Below are positions 1-11,294 of a stretch of 64,000 bases of DNA, piece by piece. The notes beneath the pieces were generated by a model. The model was not told the DNA's origin. It did no database searches and saw nothing but the letters and a program-made list of their open reading frames with translations. Location of the stretch: NCBI GenBank assembly GCA_963383645.1, contig OY726557.1, positions 129,403,174 to 129,467,173 of the forward strand, in the 5' to 3' direction. How positions within the stretch are numbered: the first letter of the stretch is position 1; the number at the start of each line of letters is the position of its first letter. Source of the DNA: Muscardinus avellanarius. Lineage: Eukaryota > Chordata > Mammalia > Rodentia > Gliridae. The translations under genes and the position numbers were made by a program.

Positions 1-392
1 TGGATGACCTGGGAACTTGGAGGTGGGACACCTTTCCCCAGTCAGACAGCTTTGCCTGTTTAAGTTCTGCTCCAAAGACTTGTCCTTTAGATGTAGAGTA
101 GAGTGTTTCCTGGAAGTCTCACCCAAGCACAGTTTGGACTGCTTCCCCCAGTCCCCTGTGGCTGGAATTCCCTTCCACCCCAGCCCACTCCAACCCCACT
201 TGACCCACAGTCTAGGACTACATGCACCCTCTAAGGCCCAGGTCAGCTGGCAGATGCTATCTGCCCTTTGTTTGTATCCACTGTTCAGTTTAGGTTTCAA
301 CAGATTCTAGCAAGACATCTTTTATCCTGTGAGACTGAAGTGTCCAGGATGTGGGAACCATTGGCTGGGTGAATCACAATGACAGACAGAGG

Positions 393-395
<3 letters not shown>

Positions 396-436
<41 letters not shown>
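396..436. repeat. (TG)n microsatellite
   Basis: About 20 uninterrupted TG units directly abut a minus-orientation SINE, so the tract probably grew from its (CA)-rich tail. Confidence 0.95.
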
Positions 437-438
<2 letters not shown>

Positions 439-614
439 TACTGGAGATGTAACCCAGGGACCCCAGACCTATTTTATATTTTATTTGGAAACAGGGTCTC
501 ACTAAGTTGCTGAGAGCCTCACTCAGTAGCTGAGGCTGGCTTCGAACCTGTGCAATCCTTCTGTCTCAGCCTCCCAAGCACTGGGATTACAAGTGTGCGC
601 CACCACACCCAGCC
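437..614 (-). mobile_element. B1-ID composite SINE
   Basis: Read on the + strand it starts with the reversed ID half (ggtactggagatgtaaccc) and ends with the reversed 7SL-like half (gccaccacacccagcc). Several substitutions show moderate age. Confidence 0.9.
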
Positions 615-1365
615 AGAGTGTCTTAAATGACTCCCTGAGACCACGTCTGCCTTGGAGGCTGGTGCTGTGTACCATCACTAGAGTCGCTGGTAGGGTGAGA
701 CCTCTTCTGTCCATCTGGCCCCAAATCTCGCTCTGTGTGACCCCAAGGTGATTCATTCCCAACCCTGAGCCACGAGGGAGCAGCTCAGGAAGGGCAGAGT
801 TCAAGCATAAGGTGACGTGTGTCCTAGCCCAGGTCTACTCCTCCTGTGCTGCCAGGGATGGTAGTGGTAGTCCTCCGTGGGCTGGAGCTCTGGGTCACAG
901 CTCCTCATTTTTCTAAGACAGTTCAATTGCTAAGTGGGCCTTCCAGGTGACACATTCCAAAGCTGTCTCTAGACTCTGGACAGTTACTGTTTTAATCATG
1001 CTATCACTTCTGGGTTCCACTTTAACTTATACATTTATACATTGTCCCATCCCTGATGACAAGGCTAAGACTCAAAATGCAATCAGTAGTAATTGATGAG
1101 CCCCATGATCATTGCCATGCGGGGCTGGTTTGTGATGTAACAAAAGTGGGCCCTGGTGGCCACGAATCTATGACAAGAGCATGGTCGGGTGGTAAGTGCC
1201 TGGAACCTCCAATTGATGACTCCAATTGATGAGTCAGGAGTGAAATGACTCAAACGTTGGGAAGAACAGGATGGGTCTACAAGTGCGCCAGATGCCACCA
1301 GTGGCCACCTCAACACAGAATACCCTAAAGACACCCTAATGCATAGAGTTAGAAACTCCATAACA

Positions 1366-1598
1366 GCCAGGCATGGTGGCACACACTTATAATCCCAGTA
1401 CTTGGGAGGCTGAGACAGGAGAATCACAGTTTTAGAGCCAACCTCAGCAACTGAGTGAGACCCTTCGCAACTTAGTGAGACCCTATTTCCAAATAAGAAA
1501 TAAAATCGGTATGGGGGTATAACTTGCAGGTAGAATGCCTCTGAGTTCCACTCTGAGTACCAATAAAAAAAGAAAAAAGAAAAGAGAAAAAAGAAAAA
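1366..1598 (+). mobile_element. B1-ID SINE with 15-bp target duplication
   Basis: A 7SL-like half (gccaggcatggtggcacac) is followed by an A-rich linker, an ID half and a GAAA-rich tail. The flanks carry a perfect 15-bp duplication (agaaactccataaca) at 1351-1365 and 1599-1613, the mark of L1-driven insertion. Confidence 0.95.
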
Positions 1599-1649
1599 AG
1601 AAACTCCATAACAGGCAGGCTGTTAGGGGACAATGATCACTGGAAAGTT

Positions 1650-1995
1650 CCTATCCATGGGCTCCACATCCAGAAATTCAGCCTCCTTTACTGAAAATGT
1701 ACTGATTTTTTTTCTTGTCATTATTCCTTAAGCAATATATTATAAGCAACTATTTGCATCACATTCATATTGCCTTATTTATTCTACCTAAGCTAGATCT
1801 ATATTGCCTTATTTGTTCTACATAATCTATAATATTGCCTATTATTCATATGCCTTAGTTATTCTACCTAATCTGGAGATGAGATAAGTATGTAAGAGGA
1901 TGTGCCAGGCTATGCCCTTTTATATCAGGGACTTGAGCATCTTTGGACTTGGAGGTTGGAGAGGGATCTTGGGATCAGTCCTCCAACCCCCAAGG
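1650..1995. mobile_element. MER2-like Tigger DNA-transposon fossil
   Basis: Runs from a gctccacatcc segment through tcttgtcattattcctt to ttttatatcagggacttga, in the order of the roughly 345-bp MER2 (Tc1/mariner-Tigger) consensus as I recall it. A second copy lies at 17895-18245. The middle is expanded by a local duplication. Confidence 0.65.
1767..1877. repeat. Local AT-rich tandem duplication inside MER2 copy
   Basis: Units close to tattgccttatttattcta recur at 1769, 1801 and, more diverged, at 1833-1877, spaced about 32 bp. The copy at 17895-18245 has this segment only once, so the duplication arose in this copy. Confidence 0.8.
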
Positions 1996-2012
1996 ATATA
2001 AAGAGATGATGA

Positions 2013-2216
2013 TTTTTTTTTTTGCATTATTGGGGATGGAATGCAGGGACAATCTACCTTCGAGCTATACCTTCAGCCCTATTTCTTAATTTCTTATTTT
2101 AAACAGGGTCTCACTGAGTTGCAAAGGGCCTCATTAAGTAGCTGAGGCTGTCCTGTGATCCATCTATCTCAGCCTCCCAGATACTGACATTACAAGCGTG
2201 CACCATCATGCCCGGT
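2013..2216 (-). mobile_element. B1-ID composite SINE
   Basis: A T-run at 2013-2023 (reversed tail) is followed by a diverged reversed ID half and B1 half ending accatcatgcccgg. Confidence 0.9.
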
Positions 2217-2249
2217 GAGATGACTATGTTTTTAAAACGTGTACGTAAT

Positions 2250-2584
2250 CTGGGTATGGTGGCACATGCCTGCAATACTGGTACTTGGGAGGTTGAGATA
2301 GGAAAAATGCAGGTTCGAGACAAGCCCTAGCAGCTTAGTGAGACTCTCAACAACTTAGTGAGACCATGCTCAAAACAAAAAAATAAGGTGGGCATGGTGG
2401 TGCATGCTTGTAATCCCAATACTTGGGAGGCTGAAACAGAAGGATCTCGGGTTTGTGGCCAACCTCAGCTACTTAGTGATGCCCTCTACAATTCAGTGAG
2501 TCCCTGTTTCAAAATAAAGAATAAAAAAATAGGGCTGGGGGTATAGCTCAGAGGGAATGCCCCTGGGTTTAATCACCAGTACCA

Positions 2585-2631
<47 letters not shown>

Positions 2632-2707
2632 ATATATTAAAAGGGCTGAGGGTGTAGCTCAGAGATAGAATGCCTCTGGATTCAATCTCCAGTACCCAAG
2701 GAAAAAA
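2250..2707 (+). mobile_element. Cluster of SINE parts: B1 half, full B1-ID, extra ID half
   Basis: 2250-2386 is a B1-like half with no ID part. 2387-2585 is a full B1-ID element. An (AAAT)n tract of about 13 units fills 2584-2636, and 2643-2707 is a further ID half (gggctgagggtgtagctcag). The order suggests serial head-to-tail insertion, or loss of an intervening B1 half. Confidence 0.85.
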
Positions 2708-2725
2708 ATTGAGTCTTATGCTCAT

Positions 2726-2830
2726 AAACCAAATTCTATTTATCTATCTACATAATCATCTGTCAATCATCTTTCATCTGTCAGTCATCCATTTATGTAT
2801 CTATCATCTATCTATTTTCTATCTATTTGG
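2726..2830. repeat. Degenerate (TATC)n tract
   Basis: Tetranucleotides tatc, catc and tcat recur with interruptions over about 100 bp. Confidence 0.75.
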
Positions 2831-3599
2831 AGAGGGAGGGAGAGAAAAGGTCCTGCAAACCAGTCAGAAGTGCAGGGTTTAGGAGCTCTTCCCATGAATG
2901 ATCACAGGTATAAGCAGCATCACTTGTCATTTTTATTTCAAAATGCTTCCTAAGCTCTTTTTAGTGATGTAACAACATCCGCTGTTTAGAGAAGGTAAAG
3001 TGTGAGGTAATAAGAAGATTATTGCTCATGAACTAATACCCCAGTGGAAAATGTGGTCTCGAGAAGGAAGTGCTGGGGCTACACTAACCCAGAGCAAATG
3101 AGCGTTCCCCTCTCTGGTCTCAGGGATCTAGAAGTCCCCACCCATGAGGATCAAGAAGTTTGAGAAAGTTTGAATTCTTGTCAGGCATAACTAGAGAGAA
3201 TATTATGGCATTCAGTGAGACAATTACTTTTTCTATCCAGATCCAACTCCCCTACCATGCCCAATGCACTCCCACCAGCTCACGGCCATGTTTTCCCTAC
3301 GCCTCAGACCACAGTCCTTTCTCTGAAGCTTCCAAATTCACAGCCACTTACGGACCTGACTCCACACGTACTGTGGTCACTAGTGGTGAGTTTTGGCCTG
3401 TATCCTTTCTTTCGGCCCTGTAGATATTCAGTAAATACCACTGACAGTTGATGGTTTCACAGGAAAAGTAAAAATCTAGTGTTCTTCAATCTAATTAGTT
3501 ATGCCATCCTCTGCTAAAAAGAGAAGAAGAAATTACCTTTGGCTGGCATAAGATGAACTTCTTATTTCCCATGAGTGAAACTCTGAGAAAGAATAGTAG

Positions 3600-3859
3600 C
3601 TATACTGTAGGATACTTCAGAGTATATAAAGCAGTTTCGGAGGCATGATCTTATTTATTCCCCAGAAATCTCATGAGGACTAAATCTGCTATTTGCTTTT
3701 ACAAACTCTTAAATTAAGGATTAATCATCTGGTGTAGGGGTGCACACCTGTAATCCCAATACTTAGAGGCTGAGACAGCAGGACCAGGCTCAAGGCCAGA
3801 CTCAGCAACTGAGCCAAAACGTTAGCAATTTAGTGAGACCCTGTTTCAAACATAAATAA

Positions 3860-3902
<43 letters not shown>

Positions 3903-4140
3903 GGCTGGGAGTGTAGCTTGGAGGTAGAATGCTCTGGGTTTAATTCCCAGTACCAAAAATATATAAATAATAATTGCTTTATCGAAGTATCTACCTTTCA
4001 TGGGCTAACTGAGCTCAGAGGAGTCAAGTCACTCACGTAAGTTCACACAGCACATAAATGACAAGACAAGGCCGACTGAGGAGTTCTGCCCTCCAGTCTG
4101 GAGTTTTGTCCCTTTACAATGAGCTGCTACTCGGGTTGGA
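3600..4140 (-). mobile_element. MIR-like ancient SINE split by a squirrel SINE
   Basis: gatcttatttattccc before the younger SINE and gctcagaggagtcaagtcac after it follow the order of a reversed MIR-type consensus. The younger insertion occupies 3729-3956. Confidence 0.55.
3729..3956 (+). mobile_element. B1-ID SINE with (AAAT)n in the linker
   Basis: The B1 half (3729-3852) and ID half (3903-3956) are separated by about 12 AAAT units at 3854-3902, so the internal A-rich linker expanded as a microsatellite. Confidence 0.9.
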
Positions 4141-5224
4141 ATGAACTAAAGAGAAATGATGGATTTCTTCCCCACATAGATCTTTAAGAGCCCTTAATAA
4201 CACCACAAACAGTGCTACTATGCTTGATAAGATTTAAGTATCAGACTTCCAAAGAGTTGAAAATCACTCCTGGTATAATTTTGAAAAATCTTTAAGCCTC
4301 AAAATTCTTTGGCCTAGCCTGCCTGAAAAATAACTATCAGTCTTGCCTAATATCCTAGAGGAGTTTAGAAACAGGCAGTTTTGATGCTGTGAGTCATATA
4401 TTCAATTTCTATTAAAATTCTTACACGGCCACATGTGCTTTCTCTCAGGCCCTGGGCCTCCAGGCCCGTGCTAATTTGCATGTCTGGTTTAGATAATGTC
4501 TGAGGTCCCTTACAGTCTGAAACAGAGCCTCCGATTCTATGATATAAGTGAGGCCACATTCTCCTACCAGGACTGGACAGGTCTTTTTCTCATAACGGCT
4601 CTGCTTCTGTCTGGCCAGTGGCCGCAGGACTCGGGCCTCCTGCATTTCCTCCTCACCTGCAGGCTGCTAAACAGCTGTGTGTTCCTTCAGGGTGAATGTA
4701 CCTGCCCACTTCCCCACCCTGACCCCAAGGCTTGTCCCTTCCTGCACACTGCTTCAGCCACAAGTCAGAAGGCAAATTCTAGGACATGTCAGGCAAGCTT
4801 TAATCAATGTCAGTCCAAGACCACAAGACTGGGAAACTGCCCGGAATCTAAGGCTGCAAAAATTGGTTGACTGTTTAATGGACTGGGTCCCTCTCACTTT
4901 TTACTATTTCAATGTTTTTGAAACATTGAAGAGATGCTGTGAGTTTTGTAGCTAATTTTACTCTCCTCCAACATACAGAAATTTTCACTAGATAAAGATC
5001 TACTGTAAAGGATTTTACTTTCCAGTGGGACTTTGGGATCAGTGTAGGGCAGTCCAGGCACCTTCCAACAGAAAGTGAGGAAACCATGACAATCATCATG
5101 TTAGACAGATCAATCTTTGCCCAAATTATACATTTTCAGTGAGGCCCTCGCACCTCAGCCCTACCTACTCCCTGATCCTGGATTGCTTTTCTCCACCTTC
5201 TAGACTACTGTGTCCTTTCCTATT

Positions 5225-5370
5225 CCTTGAATGTAAGCTTACAGAAGAAAGATTTTTTTTTCTTTAGCCATCATTGTATTCTTAGCACATGAATGTGTCT
5301 GGCACCACAGCAACAGCCAATAAAATTTTGAATGAATAAATGAGTGAATGAATGAATGAATGAATGAAAT
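5225..5370 (+). repeat. L2/MIR-like 3' end with (TGAA)n tail
   Basis: tcttagcacatgaatgtgtc is followed by ggcaccacag, an AATAAA-like run and six or so GAAT units, the usual tail layout of old CORE-SINE/L2 elements. Confidence 0.5.
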
Positions 5371-5729
5371 ATGATGGGATATGTGAATTAAACCCAATCC
5401 AGATATTTTCAGGGTGGCAAGAACTAGTTTGGGGGGGGGGAACAAAGGTGACTAACATACAGTTCTTCTAGCAAGGAAGGTAGGTCAATGTCACTGGAAG
5501 GCTCAGCAAGACAGACAATAAATGAGAGGCAACCAGCCAGTGAGACAGACATACAGAAATTTGAAAGAAAAGGACACAAAAGCTGAATGTTAGGCAGATG
5601 TAGACTGGACCCTGCATGGCTTAGGAGAAGAAAGACAGCCTTGCTGTGAAGACTTAACATGGAGCAGGATCAGGGCTCTGCCAGGCTGAGGGTGCTGAGC
5701 ATGGACCGCCCCCCTCAGCCACCCATCCA

Positions 5730-5873
5730 TCTCTCTCTCCCTCTTCTTTCTCTTCTCCCTCTTTTCCCTCTCCTCACTCTCTCCTCTTCTCTCTCTCCTC
5801 TCTCTCCTCTCTATCCTCTCCCCTTTCTCTCCTCCCTCTCCTCTCTCTCTTCTCTTCTCCTTCTCCTCTCTCT

Positions 5874-5913
<40 letters not shown>

Positions 5914-5940
5914 TACCCCCTCTCTCCCCTCTCCCCCCTC

Positions 5941-6010
<70 letters not shown>
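5730..6010. repeat. Long (CT)n polypyrimidine tract
   Basis: About 280 bp of almost pure C/T on the + strand, first with mixed CTCC/CTTC units, then pure CT from 5942. It ends at the reversed ID half of a SINE. The long frames across it on either strand are compositional artefacts. Confidence 0.95.
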
Positions 6011-6014
<4 letters not shown>

Positions 6015-6210
6015 AGTACTGGGGATTGAACCCGGAGCATTCTACCTCTGAGCTACAGCCCAAGCCCTTTTTACCTTTTGTTTTGAAACAGGATCTTGCG
6101 AGGTTGCTGAGCGTTTGTCTAAGTTCTGAAGCTGCTCTCCAACCTGTGGTCCTCCTATTTCAGCCTCCCAAATACGGGGATTACAGGCATGTGTCACTAT
6201 ACCCCGCTGG
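6011..6210 (-). mobile_element. B1-ID composite SINE
   Basis: tactggggattgaacccgg through atgtgtcactataccccgc; the adjoining polypyrimidine tract stands where its A-rich tail would be. Confidence 0.9.
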
Positions 6211-6778
6211 GCTGCCTCTCATTTACTCTCAAGCCTGGTCACCTAAGCGAACTGTTGTTTTTTCTTTTTCCTACCTGGAATCCTCTTAAACCTTAAGGCA
6301 AATCCAACCAAAGAAGTCAGCAATTTAGCTGCTTCCTCGTGGCCCAGTTGGGAGGAGAGTTTTGGCAAACACCCAGGCAATCTAGTCCATATGAATTGCT
6401 TTTCCACATAAGACTGGCCTGAAAAATCCCACTTTGAGGTCTTATCAAAATAAGTAGTTCATTCAGACATCTGTGTCATTTGGACACAGAGCCCAAGGGA
6501 GAGGCGCGGTATAAGAAGGACCGGCCTCCCCAGGGCGCCTTGCGTGACAGCAGCAGCCGTGCCTGGCACGCTTGCCACTTACCTTTCCAAACTTTTCATA
6601 TTTAAAAACCATCCATTTCTTTTAGCCATTCTGTTCATACGTCTTTTTCCCTCTGCACATATAATGCCTTAAACACTGCCCCCATTATACTCCACGCAGC
6701 AGGGCCGGTTCTGAGCCCGACAGGCTGTTTGGATTCCAGGACCAGATCTTTGAGCAAGGGAAATCTGATCCAGGAAGC

Positions 6779-6816
6779 TTTTTTTTTTTCCTTTTTTTTT
6801 TTTTTTTTTTTTTTTC
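6779..6816. repeat. T-rich run
   Basis: Nearly pure T, with one CC, and no SINE body next to it; may be the relic of a lost element tail. Confidence 0.85.
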
Positions 6817-7417
6817 TGTGAGTTCCAAGCTTGAGCCCTGGATAGCTCCATCTCCTGAGGGCTCAGTGGAAGTCCAGCTCCTCTGTGGCTCTTCTTTGGG
6901 ACCTAAGATGTCACGGAAGCAAAGGCCGAGTGACCCCTTATAGAATGGACTGAAACCAAGTGAGGACCCAGCCCCGAGCTCCAGGGCCAGCTGGGCTGGG
7001 ACTCAGGAAGGAAGCAGGAGGCTGGTCATGTCCAGGCCTCACATGCCAATAGGCTGCCCACAGGCACCATCCCTCTCTGCCCTCTGCGGCCATGTTTCTC
7101 AAAGGAGGATCGGGACAATCCCCTCTTCCTTTGAAAGAGAGCCACACATTATTCTTATCTGAAAATCACTGGTTCAGAGCCTGTTAGAACACAAAATGGA
7201 ACTGTCCTTCCCCCTTTAAGACCCTAGGGTTCTTTTCCTCTTTGAGGCCTTTCTGGATTAGTTTTTTTTTTTTTTTTTAATCTCATTTCACCAAGATAAA
7301 CGTAGCAACGGTGCAAGCAAGATGAAATAGACTTTATGTATATTGTGTGCATTTTAAATAGCCTTTTGTCAAATGCTTATCCTTCTAGCAACCCTATAAA
7401 ACCTTTGTTATTGATGG

Positions 7418-7588
7418 TATTCATTCATTCATTCATTCATTCATTCATTCATTCTCTAGTACTGGGGATTGTACCCAGGGAAATTCCACCTCTGAGCTAC
7501 ACCCCCAGCCCTCCCTCCCTTCCTTCCTTCCTTCCTTCCTCCCTTCCTTCCCCCCTCTCTCTCTTTCTTTCTTTCCTACTTTCTCTTG
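7418..7588 (-). repeat. (TTCA)n, reversed ID half and (TTCC)n tract
   Basis: (TTCA)n at 7418-7455 leads into a reversed ID half (7456-7511), then TTCC-rich pyrimidines to about 7588. The TTCC block (five consecutive units at 7520-7539 plus two more) is GGAA on the other strand. Confidence 0.9.
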
Positions 7589-7776
7589 ATTGAACCCAGG
7601 CACATTCTACCTCCAAACTATACCCCCAGCCCTATTTTATTTTTATTTTGAAACAGGGTCTCACTAGGTTGATGAGAGTCCCACTACTTCCTGAGGCTAT
7701 CCTCAAAACCTGGTATCCTCCTGTCTCAGCCTCCTAAGTACTGGGATTATAGGTGTAAATAAATAGCCATGCCTGG
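7584..7776 (-). mobile_element. B1-ID composite SINE
   Basis: attgaacccaggcacattc through aaatagccatgcctggct; a complete reversed ID plus B1 pair. Confidence 0.9.
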
Positions 7777-7785
7777 CTGGCTATT

Positions 7786-7975
7786 TATTTATTTTGTATT
7801 TTAAAACAGGGTCTCGGTTCCATTGTGTAATGGTTAGCACTCTGGACTCTGAAACAGGGTCTCACTGAATTGATGAGGATCTCACCGGGTTGCTGAGTCT
7901 GGCCTCAAACCTGCTACCCTCTTGTCCCAGCCTCCCAAATATTGGGGGTTATCGGAGTCTGCTATCATGCCTGGC
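7786..7975 (-). mobile_element. B1-like SINE half interrupted by a tRNA fragment
   Basis: A reversed B1 half runs from tattttgtattttaaaacag to ctatcatgcctggc. It is continuous apart from 7816-7863, which holds a tRNA-Gln 5' half and a second copy of the target sequence. Confidence 0.85.
7816..7851 (+). pseudogene. tRNA-Gln(CTG) 5'-half tailless retropseudogene
   Basis: These 36 bases match nucleotides 1-36 of mammalian tRNA-Gln(CTG), from the acceptor-stem start (ggttccat) through the D arm (taatggttag) to the anticodon CTG, with one difference, at nucleotide 9. The 3' half is absent. Both sides carry aaacagggtctc (7804-7815 and 7852-7863). Removing the insert plus one repeat restores an uninterrupted SINE. 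The TTTT/AAAA junction before the first repeat fits L1 endonuclease cutting, and there is no A-tail. This fits the tailless retropseudogene class described in mammals. It cannot be a working tRNA. Confidence 0.85.
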
Positions 7976-8665
7976 ATTCATGGTTTTTAGAGAAGCAGAA
8001 CTTGAAATAAAAAAAATAAAGCCACATTGCCCAGAGTGCCCTGGAACTGAGGGCTGACAGCAGGGCCATGTTGTAGCCACCAAAATTACCCTGAAGCCCA
8101 CCAGAGAGAAGGGATACCTCCATGATGGGACCGCCACATGGCAGCTTGCTTCAGGGCCTGAGGAGGGAGGCCAGGTCAGGAGGCCAGAGGAGAGGGCATC
8201 AGGGCCGGCACAGCTGCTGGCAGGGCTGAGGCAGGGGCTATAGCAGAGACCATCACAAGCAAGAAACCTGCCCTACCTAAGTTGGGTACTGGGAGGGTTC
8301 AGGAAGCACAGAAGACATTCACAGGAGGGGCATGGTAGGAATGACAGCCCCGAGGAAAGCGCCCATGTCAGGTTGGTGGCCGGTAAGCCCACTCCTTCCC
8401 AAAGATAGTGCATGTTAGAACACAGGACATCAGAGAGGTGCACAGAGGGTGCCTAGTGTGTCCTCCACTGGTACCAATATGTGTGATCACTCAACAACAG
8501 GCCGTTGCTCACTACAAAGTTCTTTCCTGGCCACGTCTTGGGATGTATTTTCCTCCTAGTAGGCTTGGCTCTTTGTTGGTAGTTCAAGTCCCTGGGCCTC
8601 AGGACCCCCATTAATTTGAGAATTTTCCTCTGGCAACCTCTCTCTTTCAAGAAGGAAGGTCTGGA

Positions 8666-8858
8666 GCTGGGTGTGGTAATGCTTGTAATCCCAGCATTTG
8701 GGAGGCTGAGACAGAAATATCTTGGTTCTCGGCCAGCCTCAGCTACTTAATGAGGCCCTTTGCAACTCAGTGCGACCATGTTTCAAAATAAAGAATAAAA
8801 AATAGGTCTGGGTTGTAGCTCGGAAGTAGAATACCCCTGGGTTCCATCTCTAGTACCA
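8666..8858 (+). mobile_element. B1-ID composite SINE
   Basis: gctgggtgtggtaatgcttg to ctctagtaccaca, with a linker containing aaaataaagaataaa. Its tail has become the purine tract that follows. Confidence 0.92.
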
Positions 8859-8884
8859 CAAAAAAAGAAAGAGAGAGAGAGAGT

Positions 8885-8921
<37 letters not shown>

Positions 8922-8979
8922 GAAAGGAAGAAAGAAAGAAAAAAGGAAGGAAGAAAGAAGGAAAGAAAGAAAGAAAGAA

Positions 8980-9023
<44 letters not shown>
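8859..9023. repeat. (GA)n/(GAAA)n purine tract
   Basis: About 165 bp of pure A/G: (GA)n, then GGAA/GAAA mixtures, then (GAAA)n. It is the expanded tail of the preceding SINE. Confidence 0.95.
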
Positions 9024-10344
9024 CAGTCAGTTTGGATGTGATTACCAGGGAGGTCCCTGCCCAATTCTGAGCATGAACAGCCTTGACCATTCCTGGGCCA
9101 AAAGCCTGCATTCTGAAGCCAGGCTCCCCAAGGGTACACAGGCTGAGGGGTGGCCACCTTCTCACAGCAACCAGAAATTGGATGAGAAATTCCTGGGAAG
9201 ATGCGCCTTTTCCGTCAAGCCACTGAGAGTGAGGCCTTCTGTGGTGGAGGATGGAGAGAGAAGGGAGAGGCTTCTGGTTGCTGCTGCTAGTGTCGCTGCC
9301 TCAGGGGCGGCGGGATGAGGTCATGACAAACTAAAGTGTCATATGTCAGCTGGTACATCTGGACCTTTAGACAGCTAAGTGTAGGCATTGGGGCTGAAAG
9401 GAACATCTTTCCTGAGACATCTGACCACATTTCCAGGACCAGTTCAAAGGCTTCGCACAGAAGGTGAGTTAACACTGGTGTGTCTATGTCAGGGTCATGC
9501 CCAACAAAACCCTTCTCCTTCAAACAGGGATCTGTAGAAAGAAAGGGGGGGGGGACTGCAAGCTCATATTTCTCTACCCCAGGAGTCTCCTCTGGAATCT
9601 AAGAGGCCATTTAGTGTCAAATTCAGCCACACTGAGCATTGCATAATGGAGAAACTGTTTGGGCCATCATACAAGGAGGTTGAATTATCCACAATAGCTG
9701 GCAACACCCCCCAACTCTCCAGAAAAAGGCTCAGGTCTCTTTGCTTTGGCAAAAACTGATCTCAGGACTGCCCAAAACCAGAAACCCCAGGCCGAGCCCT
9801 TTGGTGACTCCTCTGAGAAGGGATCACAATGGGGTTTGTCATCTCGGTACGCCAGAAAGCCAGGGGGTGTCAGCCTTCACTAAAGTAAAGAGTGAGTTTG
9901 GCAGAAGCAGGTCATGATTTTTCTGCTGATAGAGCCGTCTGCCGCTGCACAGAGGTTCTGAGGCCGTCAGTTTCTGTGCTGGTTGGAATGGGCACATTTT
10001 TGCAGGCTGTGTCTTTCGCTGCCCCCTCAAGCTTGTCTTCTTAGGAATCGCTTCGCAGTACACAGGCTCCACGCACTGCATCAGGAAGGTTAGGGTGCTC
10101 CTAGGAGAGGGCATACCCCATGAAAGAACTCTGGGCACTGATACAATCAGCTAGAATCAGGGTGCAAGAGGGAAAGAAATTGTGTAGCAATGTGAGCTCC
10201 TGGGTTAGCTCCCTGGTCCAGGTTTTCCATGTTGGTAAGAGACATATTTCCATTTGTATGACTGGTACAGGAGCTGAACATGTTGCTAAGTTTTCGGTTA
10301 TATGACTTTTAGTAGGAAAGAAAAACACCATGATCCCTCATTTC

Positions 10345-10520
10345 ACCTTTACAGTGGAGTGCGTTCTGATAAATGCATTCTGAGATGACCTCCGTCCTCC
10401 TGTACTTACACAAACTACACCACGGTGTCACTGGCTGATATGACCTTATGGGACAGCTTTTTTACTCTAGGAGACATACACTGTTGACTGGAGCGTGGTT
10501 ATGTGGCACATGACTGTATA
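10345..10520. mobile_element. DNA-transposon (MITE-like) fossil
   Basis: tgcgttctgataaatgcatt, cttacacaaac, ccttatgggac and ttatgtggcacatgactgta follow the order of a short non-autonomous mammalian DNA transposon that I recognise but cannot name with certainty. Confidence 0.5.
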
Positions 10521-11082
10521 TGAAATAATATTTAGGCCACTTCTGTGAGTTGCATCCAGTCCTTGACTTCCCCGTGGGGATAAGCTTGTAGCCTCTGCTT
10601 CAAAATAGGTGGGTTTGTTTAATACACCCAGAGGGGACATATACTTCTCATCACCCCAGACCTAAATGGCCTGAAGACCTCATCCAAAAAGGAGAAGTCA
10701 AAGTAGGAAGCTGGATTGTCTTCAACTGAATAGTAAAAGGAACGGTGTCCATTTAGCATGAAGGAGAAAATATTGTCCCAGTTCATTTCTCCACTCAACA
10801 AAATATATCTTTGCTGAGGGCTGGGCGCTGTCCTCCGTGCCTGGATGGACCAGAGAGCAAACAAAGCTCCCTTTGGGGACCCTTGGGACCTTGGGGAGCT
10901 GGTGTTCAGGTGGCGAATGCAGACCACAAACAGTAAACATGAATAGATTGTTGATGAAGTTATGTAATAAGTAGAAAACTATAAAAAGCAGAGTGAAGAG
11001 GATAGAGGGAAGGGAAAGAAGTTGCGCGTATTTGGTAGGCTGGCCAACTTCTGAGTCTGAGTATTTTATTTTTATTTATTTA

Positions 11083-11294
11083 TTTTTTTTTTGTGGTACT
11101 GGGAGTGGAACCCAGAGGCTTTCTACCTCCGGGCTATACTCCCAGACCTATTCTTTTTATTTTATTTGGGAACAGAGTTTCACTAAGTTGCTGAGAGCCT
11201 CACTAAGTAGCTAAGGCTGGCTTCAAACCTGTGCCATCCTCCTGTCTCAGCCTCTCAAGCGCGGGGATTACAAGCGTGCGCCACCACACCCGGC
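11083..11294 (-). mobile_element. B1-ID composite SINE
   Basis: T-run, then tggtactgggagtggaaccc through gccaccacacccggc. An imperfect gagtatt repeat on both sides suggests a target duplication. Confidence 0.9.

Noticed and set aside
5659..6051. Ser/Leu-rich and Arg/Glu-rich frames on opposite strands
   Set aside because: Products of the (CT)n tract.
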